Shown here one piece after another: positions 18,769 to 28,085 of a stretch of DNA of 64,000 nucleotides; the stretch's first letter is position 1, and each line of letters begins with the position of its first letter. The position numbers and the translations under genes are program-made. A model generated the notes under the pieces. The model made no database searches. It was not told the DNA's origin and saw nothing but the letters and a program-made list of their open reading frames with translations. This stretch comes from G942493375 sp942493375 (GTDB taxonomy: Bacteria > Armatimonadota > UBA5829), in assembly GCA_942493375.1 (NCBI GenBank), contig OW818698.1, forward strand, positions 1,054,001 through 1,118,000, given 5' to 3'.

Positions 18769-19623
18769 TCATTTAGTAGGAACAATGATCCCTAAACCAT
18801 AGAATGTTTTGTTCCTGTATTCCTGCGTGTCCATGGAGAATCCCTGCAAACCCCATGAAAGCGTTAGCATCGCCGGAATACCGTAGAAGCGGCTATATTT
18901 GTATACAGAACCGAGGGTGATTCGGTAGGTCAATGCTTGTCCCAGCGATACTTGCTTTCCATTCCCATCTCCGGAAATACCCAACACATTATCGATTCCA
19001 AAGTTAGAGTTGTTACCAAATGTCACAGTAGGAACAGCAATCGCTGGCGTAATGCTATTATTTGAATACACAATGTAAAGTTGAGTAGCATTCTCAAACG
19101 ACCATTTTTCAGCAGACTGGAGTTTAAATTCGATGTTTTTCTCTCCACTATTTACTGTTACTGATATAAATCCATTCTGGGATATCGGACATATGGTGTA
19201 GGTGTATTGATCACAAGAATCCTTCCTCTTGAACTTAACATTTTCAACCACGTTATCACAAGCTATATTCGGGAAATCTCCAGCCACTATTCTACCGTTA
19301 GCTGAAATATTTAGTGCTACATTAGGACAAGGCGGATGCGGATTTGTTCGATCTGGTTTCACCATTACCCTGAGGATTGCCGGTTTTTCCGGATGGATAT
19401 ATATGGTGTCAGTGTTAATAATATTGCCCTTATTCTGCCTCAGACCATTATATATAAACAGTTCAATGCTCGGAATTGTGTTGGTCATGTCCACAACAAT
19501 AAGGGGGATGCCTCTCGGATGTGAGGTGTAATCATTTGACGTTTTATCATCGCCAATAACAGGTAAAGCAATAAATAAAGAACAACAAATCAAAATACAG
19601 CAGAACACAACAAGGTTTTTCAC
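18769..19623 (-). CDS. secreted protein of unknown function
   Basis: I do not recognise this 284-residue protein. It begins at GTG 19623 with GAGGAGG about 8 nt upstream and has a signal peptide (MKNLVVFCCILICCSLFIAL, then PVIGDD). The mature part looks beta-rich: PAILRVMVKPDR, PNVALNISANGRIV, GFISVTVNSGEKNIEFKL. Later come ATQLYIVYSNNSITPAIA and a C-terminus with QALTYRITLGSVYKYSRF. This suggests an extracellular beta-sandwich. Four Cys in the mid-region could form disulphides. It stands alone between the ATPase operon (same strand, over 200 bp away) and a repeat-rich spacer, and its product is probably periplasmic or surface-exposed. Confidence 0.7.
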   Translation of the reverse strand: MKNLVVFCCILICCSLFIALPVIGDDKTSNDYTSHPRGIPLIVVDMTNTIPSIELFIYNGLRQNKGNIINTDTIYIHPEKPAILRVMVKPDRTNPHPPCPNVALNISANGRIVAGDFPNIACDNVVENVKFKRKDSCDQYTYTICPISQNGFISVTVNSGEKNIEFKLQSAEKWSFENATQLYIVYSNNSITPAIAVPTVTFGNNSNFGIDNVLGISGDGNGKQVSLGQALTYRITLGSVYKYSRFYGIPAMLTLSWGLQGFSMDTQEYRNKTFYGLGIIVPTK

Positions 19624-19905
19624 AGTGATGCCTCCTCTATTATTGAGTGTATATGTCTATTTATTGTTGTAATCATTAGGTAACTCTATACATTTATCCT
19701 GCATAAAAATAGCAAAATATTACTTATTTACTAAAATAGATATCAAAACTGAAATATTGAGAGTGAATGGATTGACATCTTTGTTGTATTAATCTAATTC
19801 CAACAATGAGAAAACAGGGGATAATGGGACAGACACCTTTTCCTTTTGGGAATTAACGGCTTTATTCATACGGTTTTATACGCTAAAACGCTCCGCAGTC
19901 ACCCA

Positions 19906-19992
19906 GTGCATCGGCATCGGCGCTTCGTGGGGACTTAGTTGGTAATGGAACAGTTTGATGTATATTCCCCCTCCGCTCTGATACCGATGCAT
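19906..19992 (+). repeat. 87-bp dispersed element with inverted ends, copy B
   Basis: GTGCATCGGCATCGGCGCTT at the left and CTCCGCTCTGATACCGATG plus CAT at the right form imperfect inverted ends; the centre differs from copies A and C. Confidence 0.85.
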
Positions 19993-20107
19993 ATTCCCAA
20001 CAGCTCTGTTCAAGTCTCCACAATTCCCACTCCCCCACTCTCCCCATCACCCCGTCCCCCACTCCTCCCATTCTCTGCGCCCCCCGCGTCTCTGCGTGAA
20101 ATGCCTT

Positions 20108-20139
20108 CCTGAAGCCTGAAGTCTGAAGCCTAAAGCCTC
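20108..20139. repeat. heptanucleotide array (GAAGCCT type)
   Basis: Consecutive 7-mers GAAGCCT, GAAGTCT, GAAGCCT and AAAGCCT. It is the reverse complement of the AGGCTTC-type arrays at 9615 and 48785. Confidence 0.8.
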
Positions 20140-20221
20140 AAATAATTGACATCTGGCATCTGAAAACTGACAATTAATACGAGTTAAGCATAGTTTACCG
20201 GTGAGGGCATAGGGGTGGGTT

Positions 20222-22348
20222 ATGTTTGTGTTTGGTTCTCAGTATCTGCGGGGGATGACTCCTGATCGGTTTCTTTGGGAGCGGGATATGGAGCTTATGC
20301 AGCGGATGGGGTTTAATACAATCCGGGCGTGGTTGGTCTGGGGGGTGCTTGAGCCTGCCCGGGGGAAGATCGACTTTGGGTATATTGATGAGCTTCTTGA
20401 GACTGCACTGAAGCACCAGCTGCAGGTCGGGCTGCTGTTCCATCTGCACGGGTGCCCGGAATGGGCGATCAGTGACTATCCGCAGTATTGGTATGTGAAT
20501 GCGCATGGGCAGCGGTTTGAGTCCTCCCAGCGTGCCAATACCCCCTCCGGAGGATGGCCGGGGTTGTGTCCTGATTTTCCGGATGTGAAGCTGCTTGAGG
20601 CGTCATTTATCGAACGCATCGCAGCGCACGTCGATAACCACCCTGCACTGGCCTTCTGGGAACCTATCAACGAGCCCCATATGTGGGTGGACCTTGCAGA
20701 GAATCCCCCAGGGGCGTTCTGTTACTGCGAAGGCACCAGGCAGGCTTTTAGAATGTGGCTCCGGCGGAAATATAGCACACTGGAGGCTCTCGGGGATGCC
20801 TGGGGACGCCGGTTCAGCGACTGGGACCACGTGCGGCCACCCACCTGGAAGTTCGGCTACACGGACACGGTCGATTTCCGCACATTTACAGCTGAGAACA
20901 TCGCAGTGCTTGTTGATAGACGGGCAAAGCTTATCCGGCAGCATTCCTCACGTCCGGTTATAGCCCACGCATGGGGCGGTGGCTGCGTGACTTGTTCTCA
21001 ACTCGGTTCAATGGCCTTCGATGACTGGAAGAATGCGGTGCCGGTGGACAAGTGGGGCTATAGTGCATTCCCTGAAAAGACTGCACAGACAGTGATGGTA
21101 GGACTCGGAACAGACGCCACCCGGAATGCCTCCCAGGGCAAGGAGTTCTGGCAGTCGGAGCTTGGGGCAGGAGATTATGGAGCCGGATTCAGCCGCCAGG
21201 GACGGATCCCCGCCAGGGTCCAGGAGCAGTTCTGCTGGGAGTCTATAAGGCACGGGGCCAAGGGGTTACTTTTCTGGCAGTTCCGCAAGGAGGCCCACGG
21301 GCACGAGATCGGTGCGTTCGGGTTGACTGACTACAAGGGCAATGAGACAGAGAATTTGCGCGCAGTTGCCAGGATCGGAAAAATCCTCAATACCCACGAT
21401 GAACTGTTCACCCAGGCCCAGGTCAGACCGGCTCCTGTAGCGTTAGTATTCAGCTACAGGTCCTACATGGCTGAGTGGGCGGACAGGCGGAACTGCAAGC
21501 TGGGAGTTGACTCACTGAGCGGGTATTACCGGATGTTCTGGGACCAGAATATCACTGTCGATGTGCTGCACGATGAGTTCACTACCCTTGATATGCTGAA
21601 GAAATATAAGCTGGTCATACTGCCGATGCCTGTTGCATTAGCTGCACCTTTCCGTCCACTGCTGGCACAGTATATATCAGATGGAGGCACGGTGCTCTCG
21701 GACCCATATCTGTGTTCATTTAACGATGACATGTCAATGGCTTCTGAGATCCCGGGAGCGGGACTCTCCCATGTATTCGGCTGCACAGAGGAAGACATCA
21801 CACAGGCAGCGGGCAGTGAAATCACCCTTACATTCAGGGGGAAAGTGCTGTCGATAACAGGCAGCCATTTCAGAGAGCACTGGCAGGTGTTGCCAGGCGC
21901 AGAGACTTTAGCAACCTACGCAAACGGAGAACCGGCAATAGTCAGCAATGCTTTCGGCGATGGCAGGAGTATAATATCCGGCTTAAATCTTGGTCTTTCT
22001 TATTCAACTAGACAGGGAGTTGGGGATGACATTATCCGAGACAAGAATACTGAAGTAGATGCTGTTGCGGGTGATATTGTGATGTCTATCGCGCGTGAGG
22101 CAGGAGTGAAGTCAGAGATAGAGACACCGGACAATGTACGGGCCAGTTTGCTCTCAACTGAAGATGGGCAGCATGTGCTGATAGCTTTGAATATGTCTGA
22201 AGCGGGGTGTGAAGGGAAGATACGGATTGATGGGGTTCCGTTTGAGAATGCGGTTGACTTATATACTGAGGAGCAATGCGATGTTCATGATAGTGCTATT
22301 ACGCTGAAGTTTGAAGGCTATGAGAGTCGGATACTGGAGTTGAACTAG
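20222..22348 (+). CDS. GH42 beta-galactosidase
   Basis: This 708-residue enzyme is a glycoside hydrolase family 42 beta-galactosidase acting on short galactosides in the cytoplasm, as no signal peptide is present. The N-terminus has FGSQYLRGMTPDRFLWERD and MGFNTIRAWLVWGVLEPARG, the typical GH42 barrel entry. The acid/base Glu is in PINEPHMW near residue 151 and the nucleophile Glu in FWQSELGAGDYG near 312. FWQFRKEAHGHEIGAFG and ALAFWEP are further family marks. The trimerisation domain (about 400-620, LVILPMPVALAAPF, FGDGRSIISGLNLG) and a C-terminal beta domain follow. GGGGTGGG precedes the ATG. Its stop TAG directly abuts the ATG of the next gene, so the two are co-transcribed. Confidence 0.92.
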   Translation: MFVFGSQYLRGMTPDRFLWERDMELMQRMGFNTIRAWLVWGVLEPARGKIDFGYIDELLETALKHQLQVGLLFHLHGCPEWAISDYPQYWYVNAHGQRFESSQRANTPSGGWPGLCPDFPDVKLLEASFIERIAAHVDNHPALAFWEPINEPHMWVDLAENPPGAFCYCEGTRQAFRMWLRRKYSTLEALGDAWGRRFSDWDHVRPPTWKFGYTDTVDFRTFTAENIAVLVDRRAKLIRQHSSRPVIAHAWGGGCVTCSQLGSMAFDDWKNAVPVDKWGYSAFPEKTAQTVMVGLGTDATRNASQGKEFWQSELGAGDYGAGFSRQGRIPARVQEQFCWESIRHGAKGLLFWQFRKEAHGHEIGAFGLTDYKGNETENLRAVARIGKILNTHDELFTQAQVRPAPVALVFSYRSYMAEWADRRNCKLGVDSLSGYYRMFWDQNITVDVLHDEFTTLDMLKKYKLVILPMPVALAAPFRPLLAQYISDGGTVLSDPYLCSFNDDMSMASEIPGAGLSHVFGCTEEDITQAAGSEITLTFRGKVLSITGSHFREHWQVLPGAETLATYANGEPAIVSNAFGDGRSIISGLNLGLSYSTRQGVGDDIIRDKNTEVDAVAGDIVMSIAREAGVKSEIETPDNVRASLLSTEDGQHVLIALNMSEAGCEGKIRIDGVPFENAVDLYTEEQCDVHDSAITLKFEGYESRILELN

Positions 22349-24628
22349 ATGGGAAACATTAACAGGATTTGCAGGTTTATTGTACAAGTGAGTAAACGCT
22401 TAACCACATATATTTTACTCATAATTATGGTCTTACCGAGTGCTGTAATGGCGTTGGATGATTACCGCTACGTGGAGGGTGAGGGATTTACCAGCTCTCA
22501 AAAATCCGAGTTCAGGGATAAGGGGTTTACTCCGTGGATGAAGTCTCCCTCTCACGGGAGGGTGGCTATTGTCTGGCCTGAGGGTTGGCTTGAGTATAGT
22601 GTTAAGGGGTTAATCGGCAAACCATATAATATCTATGTGAGAAGCCTGGCGATATCTGCGATCTATGATATCTACTGGGACGGAGTCAAGGTGGGTACTT
22701 CGGTATTCCCTGAGGAGATTACTTCCCTGCGATGGACAAAGAGGATAGCGACTGTGCCTGGCGGGGGGGATCACGTGCTTCGGCTGGTCCCGCTTGCTTC
22801 TAATACCAATGTCCCCTACGTGGATGTCATCCTGTTGACGACAAATCCGGACTATCTTCCCGGCATGGATGACCAGAATTTTCAAAGTTTCAGCAGTTAT
22901 CTTCCACCTTTAGTTATTAAGGGGAAGAGCCAGGAAATGCTGGCTCCTGTCCCTGCTAAGAAGAGTGCTGTGCCTGAGACGATTGAGATCCTCAGTCTCT
23001 CTGCACCTCCTTTTGAGATAGGCACTAACTGGATCACGATCAAGTTGAAGAATCTGCTGGGCAAATATAGATCAGTCAGTGTGGCAACAAGTATCGGGAA
23101 TGGCAGAAAGATAGTCACCCCAGTCTCACTACCTGCAAGCTCTGAACGTGAAATTGGTATCCCCTGCGATGCTAACTTGCCCGGAAAAGGTGATTTGAAC
23201 CTGAAGTTGGTTGAGCACGGAAAGAGCCTTATTAACGGCAATTATTCGGTGATGGTCGCCAACCCGATATCCATCTCCTCGGATGAATATGCTTATAATA
23301 TCGGGACCAAAAATGCTGTGTGGAAGGTTGTTTCCACCAGCTCTGCAAAGTCGCTGGGGGAGATCAAGGTCCAGGTCTCGGTGAAGGCACGATTGGGGAT
23401 AAAGCCCCTCCAATACCGGAGTCTGTCATTCTCAGGCCAGACGGTGGAGACTCGTTTTGAGATAGGAAAACTGACTCCGGGCCGGTATATGTTCATCTCA
23501 AAGTTCATCCGGCGGGGTAAAGTCATGCTTCAGGATAAACGGGAGTTCATAATCTTCCGACCGGTTCCGCTGGATGTGTGGGAACCGATAACACGCACAG
23601 AGGCCCGTGGGGACGCAATATATGTGAATGGTAAGCCTTTCCTGGGCAGATTGTTGAGCCATGCAGGCCCGGAGAAACTTATACGGGACCAGGGATTCAA
23701 CCTTGTCCCCTGCGCTGGTTGGGACCCAGACCCGCGCGGAAGTATTCAGGGGACACTCGATGCATGCACTAAGGCTGGTATGTGGGGGAGCATTGCATTA
23801 TTCAATAACGGCTACTATTTGAGGGAGGGTCATTTTGACCTTGAGCATATCCAGGAAGCTGTCCTCAAGTGGAAAGACCATCCGTCCCTTTGGGGATGGG
23901 ACATAATTGATGAACCGGATGTGCAGAATGTTACCCCGGAAGAGGTGGCTAAAGTTGCTGAGCTGATCCGAAAACTCGATCCAAATCATATTGTCTGGGT
24001 CAATCTGTGTATGTCGGGCAAATCATCTGATTATTTGCAGAGCCAGGACCTGTGGTCATATGACTACTACCCTCTTCCCAGCATTGGTCCTTTTGGATAC
24101 CAGCATATATGGCTGGATATTACAGACAAGGAGTTCCGAGGCAAGCGTCCGCTGGGAACATACCTGCAGACATACTCAGCAGTCGGCGACAGAATGCCTA
24201 CCCCGGATGAGCTTAGAAGCAGTTGCTATTTACATATCATTCACGGCTACAAATGGTTTGGCTACTATTCATACAGCGAAGCTTTACCATATGGATGCCT
24301 TGCAAGAGATCCGGATCTATGGTCAAGCACCAGAGCACTAAACAGTGAACTCCGCAAGCTGGCTCCGATTATCCTGGATAATGCAGCCTTTGTCCCGATA
24401 GCTGCAAGCCTTGGGCCTGAAAAACTCCAGGTAGTGGTAAAAATGGTCAACGGAAAGAAGTATCTGATTGCTGTCAGCGGTGTTTCGGAGACAATTAATG
24501 TGCAGTTGAAAGTTGATGGCAAGGTTGCGGTGGAGCTGTTTGGAGAGGAGAAAAAGATACCTATCAAGAATGGAATGCTAAAAGATAGCTTTGCACCGTA
24601 TGATGCGAAAGTGTACGAGATACGCTAG
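22349..24628 (+). CDS. secreted clan-A-like glycoside hydrolase or binding protein
   Basis: This 759-residue exported protein starts at the base after the GH42 stop codon, with GGAG about 10 nt upstream inside the GH42 gene. A signal peptide (core TTYILLIIMVLPSAVMA) precedes a beta-rich region of about 370 residues with a possible carbohydrate-binding module (RYVEGEGFTSSQ). From about residue 410 a TIM-barrel-like domain starts at AIYVNGKPFLGRLLSH and includes WKDHPSLWGWDIIDEPDV, where the Glu near 522 sits like the acid/base of clan GH-A, and LWSYDYYPLPSIG. A clear nucleophile Glu after that was not found by eye. Family is uncertain (GH2-, GH5- or GH42-related). It may process a galactan outside while the GH42 partner cleaves products inside; this is inference. 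Confidence 0.75.
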   Translation: MGNINRICRFIVQVSKRLTTYILLIIMVLPSAVMALDDYRYVEGEGFTSSQKSEFRDKGFTPWMKSPSHGRVAIVWPEGWLEYSVKGLIGKPYNIYVRSLAISAIYDIYWDGVKVGTSVFPEEITSLRWTKRIATVPGGGDHVLRLVPLASNTNVPYVDVILLTTNPDYLPGMDDQNFQSFSSYLPPLVIKGKSQEMLAPVPAKKSAVPETIEILSLSAPPFEIGTNWITIKLKNLLGKYRSVSVATSIGNGRKIVTPVSLPASSEREIGIPCDANLPGKGDLNLKLVEHGKSLINGNYSVMVANPISISSDEYAYNIGTKNAVWKVVSTSSAKSLGEIKVQVSVKARLGIKPLQYRSLSFSGQTVETRFEIGKLTPGRYMFISKFIRRGKVMLQDKREFIIFRPVPLDVWEPITRTEARGDAIYVNGKPFLGRLLSHAGPEKLIRDQGFNLVPCAGWDPDPRGSIQGTLDACTKAGMWGSIALFNNGYYLREGHFDLEHIQEAVLKWKDHPSLWGWDIIDEPDVQNVTPEEVAKVAELIRKLDPNHIVWVNLCMSGKSSDYLQSQDLWSYDYYPLPSIGPFGYQHIWLDITDKEFRGKRPLGTYLQTYSAVGDRMPTPDELRSSCYLHIIHGYKWFGYYSYSEALPYGCLARDPDLWSSTRALNSELRKLAPIILDNAAFVPIAASLGPEKLQVVVKMVNGKKYLIAVSGVSETINVQLKVDGKVAVELFGEEKKIPIKNGMLKDSFAPYDAKVYEIR

Positions 24629-24643
24629 ATGAATTTGCTCTGA

Positions 24644-24665
24644 GTGGCGATTCGGAAATCGCCAC
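24644..24665. terminator. hairpin downstream of the glycosidase operon
   Basis: GTGGCGATT (24644-24652) pairs perfectly with AATCGCCAC (24657-24665) around a CGGA loop, 16 bp after the stop codon. No T-tract follows, so it may stabilise or end the mRNA, or be one of the small dispersed hairpins. Confidence 0.45.
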
Positions 24666-24701
24666 ACAGCTAGTAGTCGGCCAATTTGTTGTGCGTTAGG
24701 G

Positions 24702-24725
24702 GCCAATCAGGAGATTGGCGTTCCC
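24702..24725. repeat. short hairpin of the GGCGTTCCC family
   Basis: GCCAATC (24702-24708) pairs with GATTGGC (24713-24719) around AGGA, followed by GTTCCC. Confidence 0.7.
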
Positions 24726-24734
24726 GGAAATCAA

Positions 24735-24984
24735 TCCCCCTGGCCCCCTTCGCCAACAGGGGGAATCGCATTAGAAAGTGAACATGTAAAAATCAAACAA
24801 ATATTTGCTGATTCGGGTATGATATGTTCTGAAAACTATGGTTAAACTGTAAGATTTTAGCTGCGGGAACTCTTGAAAGTGCAAAATCGGATTCATTTAC
24901 GAACTAGTTGTTCCCGCAGCATAGCTTCCGTTGCCAGTCAAAATCCTAATGCGATTCCCCTGCTTCGCCAAGGGGGAATTGGGG
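24735..24984. mobile_element. possible MITE-like element with ~40-bp terminal inverted repeats
   Basis: The left end (24735-24774) and right end (24946-24984) are inverted copies. The innermost 15 nt, GGGGAATCGCATTAG and its complement, match perfectly and the outer part imperfectly (CCCCCTTCGCCA against CCCCCTTGGCGA). Inside is a second inverted pair, GCTGCGGGAAC (24860-24870) and GTTCCCGCAGC (24910-24920). There is no ORF and no clear target duplication. Confidence 0.5.
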
Positions 24985-25135
24985 TGGTACTTCGCAATTG
25001 GCTTGTGCATAAGTCTCAGTCCTACTGGTTTCATAAAACACCGAATCTCTGAATCCCTTTACCGCCGATTATCCAGCCCTATTGCACATTTTTTGATTTA
25101 TTTCCTTCGCCATGTGTAATTTCCCACATTTTCAG

Positions 25136-25175
25136 GTAAACTGAGTTTACCGGTCTATATAGTTCAATATAAAAT
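25136..25175 (+). promoter_or_regulatory. palindromic operator overlapping a promoter for the C25 protease
   Basis: GTAAACT-G-AGTTTAC (25136-25150) is a perfect palindrome. A TTTACC -35 box (25146-25151) overlaps its right half, and TATAAA/TAAAAT (25168-25175) lies 16-18 nt downstream. A repressor site is plausible but inferred. Confidence 0.45.
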
Positions 25176-25219
25176 AATAGACTGCGTAACAGGTTTACTA
25201 AGTAATTGGAGGATCATTG

Positions 25220-27490
25220 ATGAGGAAACAGGATTTTACAATATTGGTGGCGCTGTCAGTATGTCTACTCAGCACTGCAGTGTCTGCACAGTTTAGAAAG
25301 GGAGTAGCGATACAACCTGGCATGATATCCAAAATCCCACAGATTAAGATATCAGGGAAATGGATACCTTCAATAGCAGGCGGCAAAATAGCGCTGCCTT
25401 CCAGACTCAATATTCAAGCAAAATCTAACCAGACTACTCTCCAGATCGATATCCCTGGATTTACTGCTGAAGATATCAAAGGACCTGATGGAACTGTATA
25501 TCAGCAGCTTACAATACCCAATGGCGGACATGTGGCAGAGGTGGGTAAGCCTGAACTGCCTACTGTAAGTACGTTTGTTGAAGTACCTACAGGAATGAAG
25601 GTAAAGGTAACTGCTACCCCGGTCGGAGAACCGGAAGTTATTGATGACATACTTATCTGGCCAGCTCAGAACCAGGGAACAGACAGAACAGGATCCCCTG
25701 AACCCAAATTTGTCAAGGATGAAAGAGCCTATAAGATTGATTCATTTCTGCCGGTATCTATGGTCAGTTCTTCCGAACCCCATATAATCCGCGGTGTAAG
25801 TGTAGTCAATATCAGTGTAATACCTCTGCAATATAATGCAGCAAAAAAGCAACTGAAATCCTACAGCAAGATAGCGGTGAAAGTGGAGTTCACAGGATCA
25901 CCCATAGCTCAGTGGCAACAACGCAGACAGAAATATGCGACGGTTGCGTTTGCATCTTCTTTCAATCACGTAGTCCCAAGCTTTGTTGGTGCACTGCCGA
26001 AACATTTGATTGACTTTGATGTTTACATTCCATCAATAATCCCCAAGCTTGAACTACTAGCAGCGGACTACTTGATTATATGCCCCCAGGGATGGTCAGA
26101 AACAGTCAAACCGTTAGCAGCCTGGCGTGAAGCAAACGGGCTTCTTACAAAGATTGTGGAGATAAATAACATACCCGGTGGAGCATCGGCTGATTCCATA
26201 GCTGCCTATATCAAGAATGCATATGAAGACTGGGTAACTCCACCTACATATGTAGTTTTGATAGGTGATGCAAACTTAATCCCTACTTTCTACCGCACTA
26301 CACATCCTGATGACTATGAAGACGGAAAGAAAATCGGGACTGATCTTTACTACTCAACAGTAGACGGAAATGACTTGTTCCCCGATATTGCCCTTGGCAG
26401 GATACCTGCTGCAAATACTGCTGAAGCGACTACGATGATAAGTAAGATCATCAACTACGAATGGAGCCCCCCGGTAGGCAATTGGACACAAAATGTGCTG
26501 GTAGCTTCCGGATATCAGGAAGGGCGGTATTTCCACATCACCAGCAATGCCATTTCTAATTTCCTTAGGGGTAAAGGCTACACAACAACTAAGGTTTACA
26601 AGGGTGGTGAATATACAGGTACCGGAATACAGGTTTCCAATACAATCAACAATGGAGTATTCCTTGTAACCCACCGTGATCATGGTGATTCCAGACATGG
26701 TCCCAGTGGGGGTTCGGATGGTTGGAGTGAGCCGAGTTGGAATGCAGGTCAGGCAAGTAACTTGACAAATGGCAGAGCATTACCGGTAGTGTTCACCCTC
26801 AACTGCCGAACCGGTTGGTTTGATGATGAAACCGATAAAGACACAACTGATCCCGGAGGAAACAGCCTGTCGGAAGCGCTTATACGGAATCCTAATGGCG
26901 GCGCGGTGGCTGTTGTAGGAGCATCCAGAATTAGTTACAGCGGTTATAATGATGAACTCGCTCGAGGTTTTATGGATGCCATCTGGCCGGATTTCGATCC
27001 TGACTACAGCGGTGGAGCTCCTCTGGGAGCACGACTTGGACAGGTGTTGAACGCTGGTAAGATGTGGATGTACGACAAGTATGTGCTCTCAGACGGCGAA
27101 GGATATGCATGGCGTCCTATACCTATTCGAACAACCACTGAGTTTGAGATATTCCATCTCTTTGGGGATCCGGCAATGAGGATGTGGACATCAGCTCCCG
27201 GAACAGCACTCAGCGCGAGCCTTGTGAAACCGTTGAAAACAACAGGTAAGCTCCGTGTGACTGTAAAATCAGGCAGCACGGTTCTCAGAAACGCCCTTGT
27301 CGTGTTGCAAATTCCTGGTGAATACAGGTCATATAGAAGCGGTAAGACTGATTCATCGGGAGTTATTATATTCTCAGTGCCAAATACTGAGCAGCGATTT
27401 GTGGTTACCGCCAGTAAATGGCCGGCAAGACCATTCCAGGAAGAGATGGAGGCTTTAGAATTGAAACCGATATTGGTAATACCGAAGTAA
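25220..27490 (+). CDS. secreted gingipain-like cysteine protease (peptidase family C25)
   Basis: This 756-residue exported protease starts at ATG 25220 with GGAGG 7 nt upstream; a TTG at 25217 is also possible. The signal peptide is FTILVALSVCLLSTAVSA. A propeptide region (about 50-260) contains the gingipain-type strings GGHVAEVGKPELPTVSTF and IIRGVSVVNISVIPLQYN. The catalytic domain begins near ADYLIICPQGWSETVKPLA. It includes TYVVLIGDANLIPTF, DIALGRIPAANTAEA, the catalytic His in VTHRDHGD near residue 485 and Cys in TLNCRTGWF near 528. GNSLSEALIRNPNGGAVAVV is the following family block. The C-terminal 90 residues form an Ig-like beta domain. No type-9-secretion C-terminal signal is evident, so export probably ends in the periplasm or outside by another route. 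A strong terminator follows. Confidence 0.9.
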   Translation: MRKQDFTILVALSVCLLSTAVSAQFRKGVAIQPGMISKIPQIKISGKWIPSIAGGKIALPSRLNIQAKSNQTTLQIDIPGFTAEDIKGPDGTVYQQLTIPNGGHVAEVGKPELPTVSTFVEVPTGMKVKVTATPVGEPEVIDDILIWPAQNQGTDRTGSPEPKFVKDERAYKIDSFLPVSMVSSSEPHIIRGVSVVNISVIPLQYNAAKKQLKSYSKIAVKVEFTGSPIAQWQQRRQKYATVAFASSFNHVVPSFVGALPKHLIDFDVYIPSIIPKLELLAADYLIICPQGWSETVKPLAAWREANGLLTKIVEINNIPGGASADSIAAYIKNAYEDWVTPPTYVVLIGDANLIPTFYRTTHPDDYEDGKKIGTDLYYSTVDGNDLFPDIALGRIPAANTAEATTMISKIINYEWSPPVGNWTQNVLVASGYQEGRYFHITSNAISNFLRGKGYTTTKVYKGGEYTGTGIQVSNTINNGVFLVTHRDHGDSRHGPSGGSDGWSEPSWNAGQASNLTNGRALPVVFTLNCRTGWFDDETDKDTTDPGGNSLSEALIRNPNGGAVAVVGASRISYSGYNDELARGFMDAIWPDFDPDYSGGAPLGARLGQVLNAGKMWMYDKYVLSDGEGYAWRPIPIRTTTEFEIFHLFGDPAMRMWTSAPGTALSASLVKPLKTTGKLRVTVKSGSTVLRNALVVLQIPGEYRSYRSGKTDSSGVIIFSVPNTEQRFVVTASKWPARPFQEEMEALELKPILVIPK

Positions 27491-27518
27491 TACAGCTTCT
27501 GAGTATATGAACGTCAAT

Positions 27519-27564
27519 TTTCCTGGGTGGCAATATTGGATTGTCACCCAGGAAAGTAGTTTTT
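27519..27564 (+). terminator. Rho-independent terminator of the C25 protease gene
   Basis: TTTCCTGGGTG (27519-27529) pairs with CACCCAGGAAA (27545-27555), an 11-bp stem with a 15-nt loop, followed by GTAG and TTTTT (27560-27564). Confidence 0.8.
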
Positions 27565-27646
27565 ACTGCACAGTTATCTTAAACTTCTGCACTTTTACTG
27601 GGGCTACGTTTTTTTCCCAGGATCTGGCAGAATTCGTTATATATTC

Positions 27647-27748
27647 ATTACCCCTCTTCATTTGCTGTGCAGTTGCAGCTAGAACACACGTCAGGGATTC
27701 TGTTTCGGATGTGATTGCAAATCACATCCGAGCAGCGTCTGGAAGGGA
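27647..27748 (+). repeat. ~100-bp dispersed repeat, copy 1
   Basis: It runs from ATTACCCCTCTTCA to GGAAGGGA and contains the perfect hairpin CGGATGTGATT (27706-27716) / AATCACATCCG (27720-27730) with a GCA loop. Copy 2 lies at 29321-29416. Confidence 0.8.
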
Positions 27749-28085
27749 ATTTAAATTTGAGCAGTCATCTTCAGAACTGCCTCTGTCGTAAGTGCTAAAG
27801 CTTTCTGGAGGCATCTTACGTCATAATGGCTGTAGTGTTGCAATCGTGGTAGAATATGTCAATCTTACCATCTTCGCTGCACCTGAGTGCATTATTAAGT
27901 AGTTTCGAAACTTGGGGGTGGGACTTCCAGCAGTTGAAATCACATTAATCTTTATCCTAACCCGGAAGTCCCAAAACCGATGTCTGCATATTCATTATTA
28001 TAGTAAATCAAATTGATATTCGTTCCATTCGGGAATTCTCACAGGACTTTATTGACAAGAATGATTGGCACAACTGATCAACCCA

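Larger units (their letters stand above)
19624..20221. other. 598-bp repeat-rich intergenic region
   Basis: It holds a GGGACAGACA string near 19827, copy B of the 87-bp inverted-end element (19906-19992) and a GCGTCTCTGCGTGAAA module near 20086. A heptamer array lies at 20108-20139 (GAAGCCT/GAAGTCT/AAAGCCT). The stretch 20074-20142 is the reverse-complement version of the composite module at about 9613-9672. TTGACA-17-TAATTC at 19772-19800 is a possible plus-strand promoter, but far from any start. Confidence 0.6.
24629..25219. other. 591-bp intergenic region
   Basis: It contains the hairpin at 24644, a GGCGTTCCC-type hairpin at 24702-24725, a 250-bp element with terminal inverted repeats (24735-24984) and the palindrome/promoter region upstream of the C25 protease (25136-25175). 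No gene is supported. Confidence 0.55.
27491..28085. other. 595-bp intergenic region
   Basis: It holds the terminator at 27519, copy 1 of a ~100-bp repeat (27647-27748) and an inverted pair TGGGACTTCC (27919-27928) / GGAAGTCCCA (27964-27973). The 94-codon open frame at 27507-27791 runs through terminator and repeat and is not accepted as a gene. Confidence 0.5.

Noticed and set aside
19772..19800. TTGACA-17-TAATTC promoter
   Set aside because: The -10 is weak and the next plus-strand start is more than 400 bp away; mentioned only within the intergenic entry.
27507..27791. 94-codon plus-strand frame after the C25 gene
   Set aside because: It runs through the terminator hairpin and the ~100-bp repeat; no ribosome site and no family-like sequence.
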